Source of the DNA: an uncultured Prevotella sp.
Lineage (GTDB): Bacteria; Bacteroidota; Bacteroidia; Bacteroidales; Bacteroidaceae
Assembly (NCBI GenBank): GCA_947177775.1
Contig: CAMWVS010000035.1
Location: forward strand, 1 to 32,112
DNA length: 32,112 bases
Direction of reading: 5' to 3'
Part shown: positions 15,371 to 23,881 of the stretch, piece by piece
Position numbering within the stretch: position 1 is the first letter of the stretch
Layout of the letters: each line of letters starts with the position of its first letter
Position numbers and translations under genes: made by a program
The notes under the pieces: model-generated
Databases searched by the model: none
What the model saw: the letters and a program-made list of their open reading frames with translations, nothing else
Told to the model about the DNA's origin: nothing

Positions 15371-15435
15371 GTTTTTGTTATGGAATTGTTGTATGCTGTC
15401 AATGTGATTCGTAATAAGCCGGTAATAGCGTTACT

Positions 15436-15532
15436 GTTAAAATCTTCAGCCGACTGACGGAATTAGGCGTGATTTCTTCAATGTGACTGACGGAATTACG
15501 CCTAATCCCGTCAGTTGACTGAAGATTTTAAC
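15436..15532. repeat. 35-bp inverted repeat upstream of the ATPase gene
   Basis: Arms 15436-15470 and 15498-15532 pair with three mismatches around a 27-nt spacer. The word GACTGACGGAATTA also occurs twice in direct orientation inside it. The outer ends are GTTAAAATCTTCAG and its complement. It ends 70 bp before the ATPase start. Confidence 0.85.
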
Positions 15533-15564
15533 GGTTGGAGCGATGAACGACGGATTATATTTTG

Positions 15565-15572
15565 TATATTTG
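15565..15572 (+). promoter_or_regulatory. Probable -7 element of the ATPase gene
   Basis: TATATTTG matches the Bacteroidota -7 consensus and lies 30 bp upstream of the ATG at 15603. A TTG at 15535-15537 is somewhat too far (27 nt) to be a standard -33 element. Confidence 0.5.
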
Positions 15573-15602
15573 CAGCATAGAACTTAAATATATTTTATTG
15601 TC

Positions 15603-16745
15603 ATGACCACAATACCGCGATTGTTGCAGAAAGAGATAGAGCGGCGGATTAGAGCTCAGAAAGTGATGCTGCTGTTTGGTGCGCGCCGTGTAGGAAAGAC
15701 CGTGTTGCTGCGGCAGATAGCCGAGAACTATGGCGGTGGCCGCACGTTGATGCTGAACGGAGAGAGCATGGACACGGTGAGGCTTCTTGAGGATCGGTCG
15801 TCGGCTAACTACCGGCGGCTGTTTGGCGGTCTGTCACTTCTGGCCATCGACGAGGCTCAGCATATACCGGATGTCGGGATGAAGCTGAAGCTGATTGTCG
15901 ACGAGCTGCCGGAGCTGGCCGTCATAGCCACGGGCTCCTCGTCTTTCGACCTGCAGAACAGGGCGGGGGAGCCGTTGGTGGGGCGCAGCACGCAGTTCAT
16001 GCTGACTCCGCTTTCGGTGGAGGAGATGGCGGCGGCGGAGACCCGGTTTGAGACCATGCTCAATACTGACCACCGTGTTGTTTACGGTCATTATCCTGAG
16101 CTGACGGCTATGGCGTCTGAAGTGGACAAGCGGGAATATCTGACGGATGTTGTCGACGCGTATCTGTTGCGTGACATACTGGCCATTGACGGCGTGAAGC
16201 ACACGCAGAAGCTGCACGATCTGTTGCGGCTTGTGGCGTGGCAGGTCGGCAGTGAGGTTTCGATGGACGAGCTGGCCCGTCAGCTGACGCTCAGCCGTAA
16301 CACGGTGGATCGTTATCTCGACCTGCTTCAGAAGGTGTTTGTTCTTTATCGTGTTGGAGGATATTCGCGCAATCTGCGCAAGGAGATTGCCAAGTCGTCA
16401 AAGTGGTATTTTCAGGACACGGGTGTGCGCAATGCCGTGCTGCGTGATTTCCGTCCGCTTTCAGAGCGTCCGGAGGCTGAGCGCGGCGCCTTGTGGGAAA
16501 ACTATGTGATCAGTGAGCGTATGAAGCGCAATCTCAACCATCGGCTTGGGCTCAATTTCTATTTCTGGCGGACATACGATAAGGCGGAGATTGATCTCAT
16601 CGAGGAGGATGGCATGCGCATTGATGCCTACGAGATAAAGGCGGGCGTGAAGCGGCCGTCGGTTCCGAAGTCATTTGCAGTGGCTTATCCGGATGCCGGT
16701 TTTCATGTGATCAACCGTGACACGTATATGGATTATCTTGTCTGA
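15603..16745 (+). CDS. AAA-family ATPase with DUF4143 C-terminal domain
   Basis: The 380-residue protein has a Walker A loop GARRVGKT at residues 26-33 and Walker B LLAIDEAQ (D83, E84), then a sensor-like IATGSSSFDL. A winged helix (LARQLTLSRNTVDRYLDLLQ, near the middle) and the SSKWYFQDTGVRNAVL segment follow. A C-terminal nuclease-fold-like core has Glu/Asp/Lys residues (KAEIDLIEE, YEIKAG). This is the architecture of the AAA_14/DUF4143 ATPases, abundant and mostly uncharacterised in Bacteroidota and archaea. The charged core resembles PD-(D/E)XK nucleases, but catalysis is unproven. It stands alone, preceded by an unusual density of repeats. A defence or selfish-element role is possible; this is inference. 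Confidence 0.88.
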   Translation: MTTIPRLLQKEIERRIRAQKVMLLFGARRVGKTVLLRQIAENYGGGRTLMLNGESMDTVRLLEDRSSANYRRLFGGLSLLAIDEAQHIPDVGMKLKLIVDELPELAVIATGSSSFDLQNRAGEPLVGRSTQFMLTPLSVEEMAAAETRFETMLNTDHRVVYGHYPELTAMASEVDKREYLTDVVDAYLLRDILAIDGVKHTQKLHDLLRLVAWQVGSEVSMDELARQLTLSRNTVDRYLDLLQKVFVLYRVGGYSRNLRKEIAKSSKWYFQDTGVRNAVLRDFRPLSERPEAERGALWENYVISERMKRNLNHRLGLNFYFWRTYDKAEIDLIEEDGMRIDAYEIKAGVKRPSVPKSFAVAYPDAGFHVINRDTYMDYLV

Positions 16746-16912
16746 CGGAGCGATGGACAGACAAGCCAGATGAATATGTTCTTACAAAACGGCGTGCGCA
16801 AAGAATTCCGTTTTAGCGCGTTTTCGTGGTGTTAATTTAATCAATGCTCACTCATCTTCGTGAACCATGGATTTGGGTTTGCCGGCCTGATGTGGATTAA
16901 CGTTTCTTTTTC

Positions 16913-16989
16913 TGATTTGCGGTTTCATCCCGTAGGCACCCTCCCCTTGGGGAGGGCCGGGGTGGGGCCGTGCCCCGTGGTAGGCTTGG
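16913..16989 (+). repeat. Dispersed intergenic repeat, copy 2
   Basis: This copy, with core CCGTAGGCACCCTCCCCTTG and then GGGAGGGCCGGGGTGGGGCC, aligns with 12792-12867. CCCTCCCC and GGGGAGGG form a strong hairpin centred on CTTG. The two copies flank the hip/ATPase island on either side in the same orientation. Confidence 0.72.
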
Positions 16990-17071
16990 GTCACGGCCCA
17001 CATTTTCATAGTTTTTTCGGCCATTCTGTTACTTTTTCCATAAAAACGCGGCTGATTATCAATTAATTGTT

Positions 17072-17079
17072 TAATTTTG
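17072..17079 (+). promoter_or_regulatory. Probable -7 element of the thioredoxin/Omp28 cluster
   Basis: TAATTTTG fits the Bacteroidota consensus, 34 bp upstream of the ATG at 17113. No clear TTTG lies at the usual upstream distance. Confidence 0.5.
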
Positions 17080-17112
17080 CACAAGCATTAGTAACGAACT
17101 TTAATTATTGAT

Positions 17113-17598
17113 ATGAGAAAATTTATAGTTTTGGCGATAATGGCCGTAGCAATGGCAATAAACGCCTCGGCACAGCTGCCGGCAGTGACTTTGAAGGACA
17201 TCAGCGGAAAGACCGTGCGTACGGACGAACTCTCGAACGACGGAAAACCGTTCATCATCTCGTTCTTTGCAACATGGTGCAAGCCCTGCAACCGCGAGCT
17301 GTCGGCCATCAGCGAAGTCTACGACGAGTGGCGTGAGGAGACCGGCGTGAAGGTCATTGCCGTGAGCATAGACCAGGCGCAGAACATCAACAAGGTCAAG
17401 CCCCTCGTGGACAACAACGGATGGGAGTATGACGTGCTGCTCGACCCTAACAGCGACTTCAAGCGCGCGCTGGGCATACAGATGATTCCCTACGTCATCA
17501 TCGTTGACGGCAAGGGCAACATCGTCTATAAGCACAACGGCTATACCGACGGCGCCGAGGTAGAGCTGATAGAGAAAGTGCGTGAACTGGTCAAGTAA
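17113..17598 (+). CDS. Periplasmic TlpA/ResA-like thioredoxin
   Basis: A 161-residue exported thioredoxin-fold protein. Signal peptide residues 1-20 end INASA|Q. The redox motif is FFATWCKPC (C56, C59), and the cis-proline is in QMIPYV (P126), both required for thiol-disulfide exchange. The insertion between the CxxC helix and cis-proline is typical of the TlpA/AhpC-TSA-like group. It should work in the periplasm as a reductant or isomerase for envelope proteins. It is first in a cluster that includes two CxxC-bearing Omp28-like proteins, which are plausible clients. The barrel gene starts 16 bp after its stop. Codons are GC-rich at third positions. Confidence 0.9.
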   Translation: MRKFIVLAIMAVAMAINASAQLPAVTLKDISGKTVRTDELSNDGKPFIISFFATWCKPCNRELSAISEVYDEWREETGVKVIAVSIDQAQNINKVKPLVDNNGWEYDVLLDPNSDFKRALGIQMIPYVIIVDGKGNIVYKHNGYTDGAEVELIEKVRELVK

Positions 17599-17614
17599 AA
17601 AAACGGATAGCGTG

Positions 17615-19336
17615 ATGACTATACTGAAAAACAGCAGAACCTACTGTCTTGCGGCCGCAGCGCTACTGTCACTCGCGGCCACGGCGCAGAGCGACGGCCA
17701 GAAGACCGTCACCGTCACCGGAAGTATCCAGAGCGACATTCTCATTCCGGAGGAGGACACAAAAATCGGCACAGACAAATACAGCGACTGGGGACTTACC
17801 AACACCTACGCCGATGTGAACGTCATGAGCAAGTATAACGACAACGAATATCTTGACGCCGGCCTCCGGCTGGAATATCTTGACCATCCGCTGCCCGGAT
17901 TCGACAAGAAGTTCAAGGGCTGGGGAGTGGGCAACGCCTACGTGCGTTTCCACATGAAGCACGTTGAAGTCACGGCCGGTAACTTCTATGAGCAGTTCGG
18001 TTCCGGATTTATCCTCCGCACGTATGAGGAGCGCAGTCTCGGAATAGACAACTCGCTGCTCGGAGGCCGCGTGACGGTAACGCCGGTCAACGGTGTCACC
18101 ATCAAGGCGCTCACGGGAAAGCAGCGCAACTACTGGACCTACAACGACGCCCTCATCTCCGGTGCCGACGTCGAGATAGGTCTGGAAAACTGGATACGCC
18201 CGTTCCGTGACAACGGAACATATCTGACGTTGGGCGCCTCGTTCGTCAACAAGAACGAGAAGGACGAAGTCATCCAGCTGAACGACAATCCGCTGTACCG
18301 CCTCAATCTGCCCCGCAATGTCAATGCCTTTGACGTCAGGGCACGGTTCCAGAAGGGCGGACTCAACGTTCTGGCCGAATACGCCCAGAAGTCTCAGGAT
18401 CCCGTCTACGACAAGCTCTATCCCTATGTCTACCGCAAGGGCTATGTGGCCATGCTCTCCGGCTCCTATTCGCAGCGCGGACTGAGCGTCCTGCTGCAGG
18501 CCAAGCGCAGCGACAACATGGCGTTCAAGAGCCGCCGCCGTCTGGACGAGGGCGCGCTGACGTCATCGTTCATCAACCATCTGCCGGCATTCACGCTCGA
18601 CCACACCTACGCTCTGGCCGCCCTCTATCCCTATGCGACCAACGCCAACGGCGAGTGGGCCTATCAGGCGGAGCTGGGCTACAACTTCAGGAAGCGCACG
18701 CCGCTCGGCGGAAAATACGGCACGAAAGTCAAGCTCAACTACTCCCACGTACACGGAATCAACCGCACCGACCGCGACGGAACGATGACCGTTCCCGGAG
18801 GCTACGGCACCGACGGCTATGGCTCGGCGTTCTGGAAGTGGGGCGACGGAATGTACTATCAGGACCTCGACGTCCAGGTGGAGAAGAAGCTGACGAAGTC
18901 GTTCAAGCTCAACCTCATGTACATGAACCAGTTCTACAACCAGACCGTTGTCGAGGGCCATGGCGGCATGATCCACTCTGACATCTTCGTGGCCGAAGGC
19001 AAATATCAGTTCAACCGCAAGTTCACCCTGCGCGGTGAGGCACAGTATCTCACCACCGACCACGAGAGCGGCGACTGGGCCTTCGGACTGCTCGAACTGT
19101 CAATACTCCCGCGCTTTATGGTCACGATCAGCGACATGTACGGCCGTCCTTACGTAGGAAGCGAGTATCAGTCGCGCGAGCACTATTATTCCGGATATGT
19201 CACCTACGCCCACGGAGGCCATCGTCTGCAGCTCGGATACGGCCGTACGCGCGCCGGATACAACTGCTCCGGCGGTGTCTGCCGCTATGTCCCGGCGTCA
19301 AAGGGTGTGACCGTTTCGTATAACTATAATTTCTAA
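17615..19336 (+). CDS. Outer-membrane beta-barrel-like protein, probably DUF6029 family
   Basis: The ATG at 17615 is preferred over one at 17582. It avoids overlap with the thioredoxin gene and puts a signal peptide first (MTILKNSRTYCLAAAALLSL, then AATAQ). The 573-residue protein is rich in alternating aromatic/polar strands (NAYVRFHMKHVEVTAGNFYE, FKLNLMYMNQFYNQT, FTLRGEAQYLTTD). It ends in a barrel-like strand with terminal Phe (KGVTVSYNYNF), as outer-membrane proteins do. Cys residues sit near the C-terminus (YNCSGGVCRY) and could form a disulfide, fitting the neighbouring thioredoxin. The DUF6029 assignment is from memory of this gene's usual company with TlpA and Omp28 and is moderately certain. 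Function unknown. Confidence 0.7.
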   Translation: MTILKNSRTYCLAAAALLSLAATAQSDGQKTVTVTGSIQSDILIPEEDTKIGTDKYSDWGLTNTYADVNVMSKYNDNEYLDAGLRLEYLDHPLPGFDKKFKGWGVGNAYVRFHMKHVEVTAGNFYEQFGSGFILRTYEERSLGIDNSLLGGRVTVTPVNGVTIKALTGKQRNYWTYNDALISGADVEIGLENWIRPFRDNGTYLTLGASFVNKNEKDEVIQLNDNPLYRLNLPRNVNAFDVRARFQKGGLNVLAEYAQKSQDPVYDKLYPYVYRKGYVAMLSGSYSQRGLSVLLQAKRSDNMAFKSRRRLDEGALTSSFINHLPAFTLDHTYALAALYPYATNANGEWAYQAELGYNFRKRTPLGGKYGTKVKLNYSHVHGINRTDRDGTMTVPGGYGTDGYGSAFWKWGDGMYYQDLDVQVEKKLTKSFKLNLMYMNQFYNQTVVEGHGGMIHSDIFVAEGKYQFNRKFTLRGEAQYLTTDHESGDWAFGLLELSILPRFMVTISDMYGRPYVGSEYQSREHYYSGYVTYAHGGHRLQLGYGRTRAGYNCSGGVCRYVPASKGVTVSYNYNF

Positions 19337-19364
19337 GCCGACATTGATTTATTCCTGTTTTTTT

Positions 19365-20219
19365 ATGAAGATGAAGATAAGAAACATCATATATGCAATG
19401 GCCTGCGCCGTTCTGACGCTGGCTTCATGTGACCCGGTCAGTGAGAACGACCGCTATCTGGCCTACGACGACGGACTCGGCGGCGTCACCGACGGGTCGG
19501 ACGAGAGCGGTCGCCCGACGTCGGTCCAGCGCGCCGTGCTCATTGAGGATTTCACGGGTCAGATGTGTGTCAACTGCCCCAATGCCGTCCCCGTCATCGA
19601 AGGTCTGGAACATGCCTATCCCGGCAAGATTGTTGCCGTGGCGATTCATTCCGGACTTGTGCTTCCGGGAAATTTCGGCAACCTTGCTCTCCATACGGCC
19701 ATCGGCGAACAGTATTATAAGGACGCCGGTTCTCCGGCCCAGCCGTCCGGACGTGTCGGTCGTGTCGGCGGAACGCTGCTGACTGATGCCTGGGCGCTCA
19801 ACGCACAGAACGTCCTGAAACAGCAGTCGCCCGTATGGCTCGGTGTGGCCAACACCTACGATGCAGCCACTCGCAAGGTTACCGTTGCCGTCAATGCGTA
19901 TGGCATTGAGGCTGCTTCCGGAAATCTGCAGATATGGCTGACGGAAGACGGTATCGTGGCCCCGCAATTCATGCCCTCGGGCAGCGCAGATGTGAATTAT
20001 GTTCACAACCATGTTTTCCGCGACGCGGTCAATGGAGCCTATGGCGAGCCTTTCGCCATAGCCAAGGGCGAGGATAAGACCGTTACGGCAGAGGCCACGT
20101 TGGCTGAACATTGGGTGGCCGGCAACATGTCGGTAGTCGCGTTCATGTATGACGCCGGAGGCGTGCTCCATGTCGTCAAGCAGCCTGTGATTTCCGGAAC
20201 GGACGAGGCAGATGAATAG
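19365..20219 (+). CDS. Omp28-like outer membrane lipoprotein with CxxC
   Basis: The ATG at 19365 gives a 284-residue lipoprotein with lipobox LASC22; an earlier TTG at 19344 would only add a non-signal-like leader. After an Asp/Gly-rich linker, a thioredoxin-like region begins AVLIEDFTGQMCVNCPNAVP (C68, C71), the hallmark of Omp28-related proteins. VAVAIHSG and a later beta-sandwich-like half (VTVAVNAYGIE, VHNHVFRDAVNGAYGE) follow. Omp28 homologues are surface lipoproteins of uncertain role, suggested to be adhesin- or transport-related. The gene is 28 bp after the barrel gene, so it is probably in the same operon. Confidence 0.83.
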   Translation: MKMKIRNIIYAMACAVLTLASCDPVSENDRYLAYDDGLGGVTDGSDESGRPTSVQRAVLIEDFTGQMCVNCPNAVPVIEGLEHAYPGKIVAVAIHSGLVLPGNFGNLALHTAIGEQYYKDAGSPAQPSGRVGRVGGTLLTDAWALNAQNVLKQQSPVWLGVANTYDAATRKVTVAVNAYGIEAASGNLQIWLTEDGIVAPQFMPSGSADVNYVHNHVFRDAVNGAYGEPFAIAKGEDKTVTAEATLAEHWVAGNMSVVAFMYDAGGVLHVVKQPVISGTDEADE

Positions 20220-20276
20220 AACAGGCAATCAGAGTAATAATATAATAGAGTAGTAATATAATTAAGGATATAGAAT

Positions 20277-20957
20277 ATGAAGATTTTTACCCGAACATTG
20301 TTTCTGGCCGTGGCGCTCATGGCCTTTCATGCGAGTATGAATGGACAGGTGGACAACACGTTCCGTTTCGTTGACAACGAGACAGGAAACGAAATCCCCG
20401 ATGGCGGTACATATAAGGTTAATGCCGAACTGATAGACAAGATTCCGACATTGCCGGGAATGCTGGTGTCATTGGAGGCTCCGTTTGACATATCGGTTGA
20501 GAACACATCCGCACAGGACGCTTATGTTTCGGCAATCGTCGTGACAGAGTCCATGTCAAGCGGAACACTGCAGTTCTGTTTCCCCGGAAATTGTGAGACA
20601 TACGCCCCTGTGATAGAGACAGGCAACGGCCCGATTGCAGCTGGAAAAAGTCAGAATATGAATTCGGAGTGGCTTCCCGAGAAAGGACAGTACGGCACGG
20701 CAAAGTTCACTATCCAGCTTCGCCTGATGGCCCTTAACCCGCTTCTCGGAACATGTTCTTTCGTAGCCAACGGTCCGAAGATCACCGTTGACTGCACTTA
20801 CGACGACCCCGCCGGTATATCCGATGCGGCAATGACCGACACAAAGGCTGAAACGTCGCGCTATTCTCTTGACGGCCGCAAGCTGACGTCGCCCGCCCGT
20901 GGCATCAATATCGTCAGGATGGCAGACGGAACGGTGCGCAAGGTCTTGACTAAGTAA
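20277..20957 (+). CDS. Small secreted protein with sorting-like C-terminal tail
   Basis: A 226-residue protein with a signal peptide (MKIFTRTLFLAVALMAFHAS, cleavage after MNG|Q likely). The mature part is predicted beta-rich (DNTFRFVDNETGNEIPDGG; DISVENTSAQDAYVSAIVVT) and has two Cys (QFCFPGNCETY) able to form a disulfide. The tail from SRYSLDGRKLTSPARGINIV to VRKVLTK is the same type as in the proteins at 10364 and 20989, suggesting T9SS export or surface attachment. No enzymatic motif is visible. It lies 57 bp after the Omp28-like gene and 31 bp before the next gene. Confidence 0.8.
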   Translation: MKIFTRTLFLAVALMAFHASMNGQVDNTFRFVDNETGNEIPDGGTYKVNAELIDKIPTLPGMLVSLEAPFDISVENTSAQDAYVSAIVVTESMSSGTLQFCFPGNCETYAPVIETGNGPIAAGKSQNMNSEWLPEKGQYGTAKFTIQLRLMALNPLLGTCSFVANGPKITVDCTYDDPAGISDAAMTDTKAETSRYSLDGRKLTSPARGINIVRMADGTVRKVLTK

Positions 20958-20988
20958 TAAGTATTATATATCAGGTAGTTTATTAATT

Positions 20989-22998
20989 ATGTTGAAAAAA
21001 ATGTTTTTCTGCGTTGCGCTGATAGCAAGCTGCGTCAGCGTTAATGCACAGAATCCGGGTGTCGCCAAGGATGGAGGCCCGTGGATGCGGTGTGATCGTC
21101 CGTTCGGTTCTCCGGCTATTGTGAACGGTATGGCGAAAGCTCCGCAGAAGGCCGCTTCGCTTGACGGAACCTCTCTTTGGGGCTACTACATGGGTGGCAT
21201 TGACGAATTGGGAGGACTCGGCGTCCAACAGGCGGCCACCTATTGGATTGCCTATTTCGTTGAAGGTGACGGAATCCTGAAGGGCGGCAGCATCAACGGT
21301 GTTAATGTTCCGCTGTATTCTACCGCAAACATGACTGATTTCAGCGTGTGGATTTCAAAGGACCTCAAGACCAACGATGTGTCTAAGGATGTTCCCATGA
21401 CCGGTCTTACAAGTGTTTCCTACAATGCCGTGGCATTGGACGAGCCTTACGCCATTCCGGCAGAAGGTGTCTATGTGGGTGTTCAGTTCACTATCAACAA
21501 GGTCGTGACCGAAGGGGATGCTTATCCGGTGCTGCTGAGCAGCAACAGTATGTCCGACAAGTCGCTGTTTATGAAGACCTCTGTACAGGGAACCACCACG
21601 TGGACCAACTACAGCTCGGCATACGGCGCGTTCGGTATGCAGCTGTTTGTTTCCGGTTTGGAACAGCCGGCGGTGAGTGCATCTCCGGTTCAGGTTGTGG
21701 ACGTGACATCATTGCCGGGTGAGAAGGCCACGACACAGGCGTTGATTCAGAGTGACGGTGCCGAGGCCATCAGTTCCTTGGATTATGTCGTTGAAATCAA
21801 TGGGGAGAAAAACTCATATCATCAGGAACTGTCTGCGCCCATACAGGGTGGATATAATAGACAGATTGTCGTAGAACTGACATATACCGCTCCCGTGGAA
21901 TGTGTTGCATACAAAGCGGCTGTAAGCATAGAGAAAATCAATGGCAAGCAGAATCCGTTGGCCGAACAGGCTGTCGCGTTTGGTGGAAAGGTCGTTTCGC
22001 GTATGGCAGAGCGTAAGACCGTAGTGGAAGAATTTACCGGAACGGGCTGTCCGTGGTGTCCTCGTGGATGGGTCGGCATGGAGATGCTGAAAGAGACGCA
22101 GCCGAACTTCATCGGCATCGCCTTACACCTCTATAATTCCACGGACCCGATGTATATTGCGGACTATTTCCGTTATGACAAGATTGGCCTTAACGGCGCT
22201 CCCAGCTGTTCTGTTGACCGCAGACTCCTCGGTGTGGACCCGTATTACGGTTCAGGAAACAGTATCACGGAAGATTTCATCTATTGTAATTCAGTCCTTC
22301 CCGAGGTAAGCGTGGATGTGACGGGTGGCTTTAATGAAGACAGTACGAAAGTCAATGTGAAGTCTGACATAGAGTATCTGATGGACGGTGGCAAGTACAG
22401 TGTGGCCTATGTTCTCGTTGCAGACAGTCTGAAAAGTGATGCCGTTTCATGGAGACAGGCCAACAACTATGCTTCCGCAACGGCTGCCCAGGTGGGCAAT
22501 GACCCGCTGCTGACCCCGTTCTGTAGTGGTGGTAAATATGGTTCGTCATACGTTTACCTTACGTTCAATGACGTCATGGTTGGCAGTTCTTATACAACGC
22601 TTACGTTCAACCGCTTTACCGGATTAATCAGTAGTGGCGGAGTAAATCAGGCTGACGCTCTTTCCGGCGGACAGAAGGCTGGCGACAAGGAATCAAACAG
22701 CTATGTGTTGACAATGCCTACCAAGACTACGCTTAAGAATGTTTTGCGCAGTGACGAACTCTATGTCGTAGCTCTGGTCGTAGCAGAGGATGGGACAATA
22801 GCCAACGCAGCCCGTTCTAAGGTTATGAGTTATGACGAAAATAAAGGCACAGGTATCGGTGCTGTCAGGGATGGCGCATCTTCTGCCGTTGAAGTGGCAC
22901 GTTATACTCTGAACGGTACCCGGATTTCCGCTCCCCAGAAGGGCATCAACGTTGTCAAGATGAGCAACGGCGAGGTCCGCAAGGTGGTCGTATATTAA
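20989..22998 (+). CDS. Large secreted Omp28-like protein with CxxC and sorting-like tail
   Basis: A 669-residue exported protein with signal peptide ending SVNA|Q. Residues about 45-225 form a beta-rich N-terminal region, and about 228-330 an immunoglobulin-like region (ASPVQVVDVTSLPGEKATTQ). The Omp28/thioredoxin-like core starts TVVEEFTGTGCPWCPRGWVG (C354, C357) and continues IGIALHLYNSTDPMY. A C-terminal tail VARYTLNGTRISAPQKGINV ending RKVVVY follows. It thus combines the redox-like fold of the lipoprotein at 19365 with the export tail of the protein at 20277. Function is unknown; it may act outside the cell on thiols or bind partners. A strong terminator closes the cluster. Confidence 0.82.
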   Translation: MLKKMFFCVALIASCVSVNAQNPGVAKDGGPWMRCDRPFGSPAIVNGMAKAPQKAASLDGTSLWGYYMGGIDELGGLGVQQAATYWIAYFVEGDGILKGGSINGVNVPLYSTANMTDFSVWISKDLKTNDVSKDVPMTGLTSVSYNAVALDEPYAIPAEGVYVGVQFTINKVVTEGDAYPVLLSSNSMSDKSLFMKTSVQGTTTWTNYSSAYGAFGMQLFVSGLEQPAVSASPVQVVDVTSLPGEKATTQALIQSDGAEAISSLDYVVEINGEKNSYHQELSAPIQGGYNRQIVVELTYTAPVECVAYKAAVSIEKINGKQNPLAEQAVAFGGKVVSRMAERKTVVEEFTGTGCPWCPRGWVGMEMLKETQPNFIGIALHLYNSTDPMYIADYFRYDKIGLNGAPSCSVDRRLLGVDPYYGSGNSITEDFIYCNSVLPEVSVDVTGGFNEDSTKVNVKSDIEYLMDGGKYSVAYVLVADSLKSDAVSWRQANNYASATAAQVGNDPLLTPFCSGGKYGSSYVYLTFNDVMVGSSYTTLTFNRFTGLISSGGVNQADALSGGQKAGDKESNSYVLTMPTKTTLKNVLRSDELYVVALVVAEDGTIANAARSKVMSYDENKGTGIGAVRDGASSAVEVARYTLNGTRISAPQKGINVVKMSNGEVRKVVVY

Positions 22999-23043
22999 AA
23001 AAAGTCAGATGATGCTTTCCTCAGGGAGCATCCTCTGGATTTA

Positions 23044-23113
23044 GGATTTAAAGGAATTAAAAAAGGAGTTATCGCTCATCTGCGATAACTCCTTTTTTAA
23101 TTCCTTTAAATCC
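23044..23113. terminator. Bidirectional terminator, 32-bp perfect palindrome
   Basis: Arms 23044-23075 and 23082-23113 are perfect complements around the loop TCATCT. The inner stem GGAGTTATCGC with flanking A and T runs gives terminators in both directions, suited to the converging secreted-protein gene and aat. The outer arms (GGATTTAAAGGAATTAA) extend far beyond terminator needs, suggesting a dispersed palindromic element. A smaller hairpin (GATGCT/AGCATC) precedes it at about 23009-23031. Confidence 0.88.
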
Positions 23114-23168
23114 TCAGAAGAATAAGGGTGTGCCAAAATGCAGATGAAGTATTTTTGAAACATCCTCG

Positions 23169-23816
23169 TTATTCTGATATTATCTTCATGTATTCGTCAT
23201 AGCTGATATACCGTCCGCCCATGCTCTTGAGGTGGGGCGTCTCTATCTGGCAGTCTATCAGGCGGCCTCCGTGGCTGCTGAAGAAGCGGGCGAGGTGGAT
23301 GAGGGCGAGTTTGCTGGCGCTGGGCACCAATGAGAACATGCTTTCTCCGAAGAAAGAGCTGCCGATGGTGACGCCATAGAGACCGCCCACCAGCTTGTCT
23401 CCGTCCCACACCTCAACGCTCGCGGCGAATCCCTGACGGTGGAGTTCTGTGTATGCCTCGGTGATGTCCTTGCCCAGCCATGCCCCTTCCTCGTCGATAC
23501 GGAGGCGTCCGCAGGCACTGATCACACCGTCAAAATCCTCGTTGAAGCTCATGCGGTAGCGGTTCTTGTTCATCAGCGTGCGCATGGAGTGGGAGACATG
23601 GATCTCGTCGGGGAAGATTACGAAGCGTTGTTGCGGACAGAACCATAGCGGTTCTTTGCAGTCGCGGAATGAAAACCATGGGAATATGCCGTGGCTGTAG
23701 GCCAGCAGCAGGCGGTCGATGGACAAGTCGCCGCCCACGGCCAGCAGCCCGTCAGGCTCATCGCAGAGATGAGGGTCGGGGAAGCTGAGCTCATTGTCGG
23801 GGATTCTGTAAATCAT
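23169..23816 (-). CDS. aat: Leucyl/phenylalanyl-tRNA--protein transferase
   Basis: The 215-residue cytosolic enzyme transfers Leu or Phe from tRNA to the N-terminus of proteins starting with Lys or Arg, making them N-degron substrates. Diagnostic segments are FPDPHLCDEPDGLLAVGGDL near the start, YSHGIFPWF, PLWFCPQQRFVI, LVGGLYGVTIGSSFFGESMF, and the C-terminal LIDCQIETPHLKSMGG with the conserved D/Q residues. Length is normal. It is transcribed with clpA upstream (65-bp gap) and clpS before that, so writer, reader and unfoldase of one pathway form one minus-strand cluster. Confidence 0.95.
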   Translation of the reverse strand: MIYRIPDNELSFPDPHLCDEPDGLLAVGGDLSIDRLLLAYSHGIFPWFSFRDCKEPLWFCPQQRFVIFPDEIHVSHSMRTLMNKNRYRMSFNEDFDGVISACGRLRIDEEGAWLGKDITEAYTELHRQGFAASVEVWDGDKLVGGLYGVTIGSSFFGESMFSLVPSASKLALIHLARFFSSHGGRLIDCQIETPHLKSMGGRYISYDEYMKIISE

Positions 23817-23881
23817 AGCGGTGAATGTTTTGGATTGTGTGTATATGCCGGAAGGCGGTAGGCTGTTGGGGAGTTATGTCC

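Larger units (their letters stand above)
16746..17112. other. Intergenic region between the ATPase and the thioredoxin gene
   Basis: No gene is supported. A weak hairpin (AAAACGG at 16786, complement at 16808-16814) follows the ATPase and might end its transcript. The dispersed repeat copy 2 and the promoter of the next gene occupy the rest. Confidence 0.55.

Noticed and set aside
14891..15407. Several overlapping small plus-strand frames between hipB and the ATPase
   Set aside because: They lie across the inverted and direct repeats, lack domains, and overlap one another in different frames.
17582..17614. ATG at 17582 as start of the barrel-like protein
   Set aside because: It overlaps the thioredoxin gene and adds a hydrophilic leader ahead of a clear signal peptide starting at 17615.
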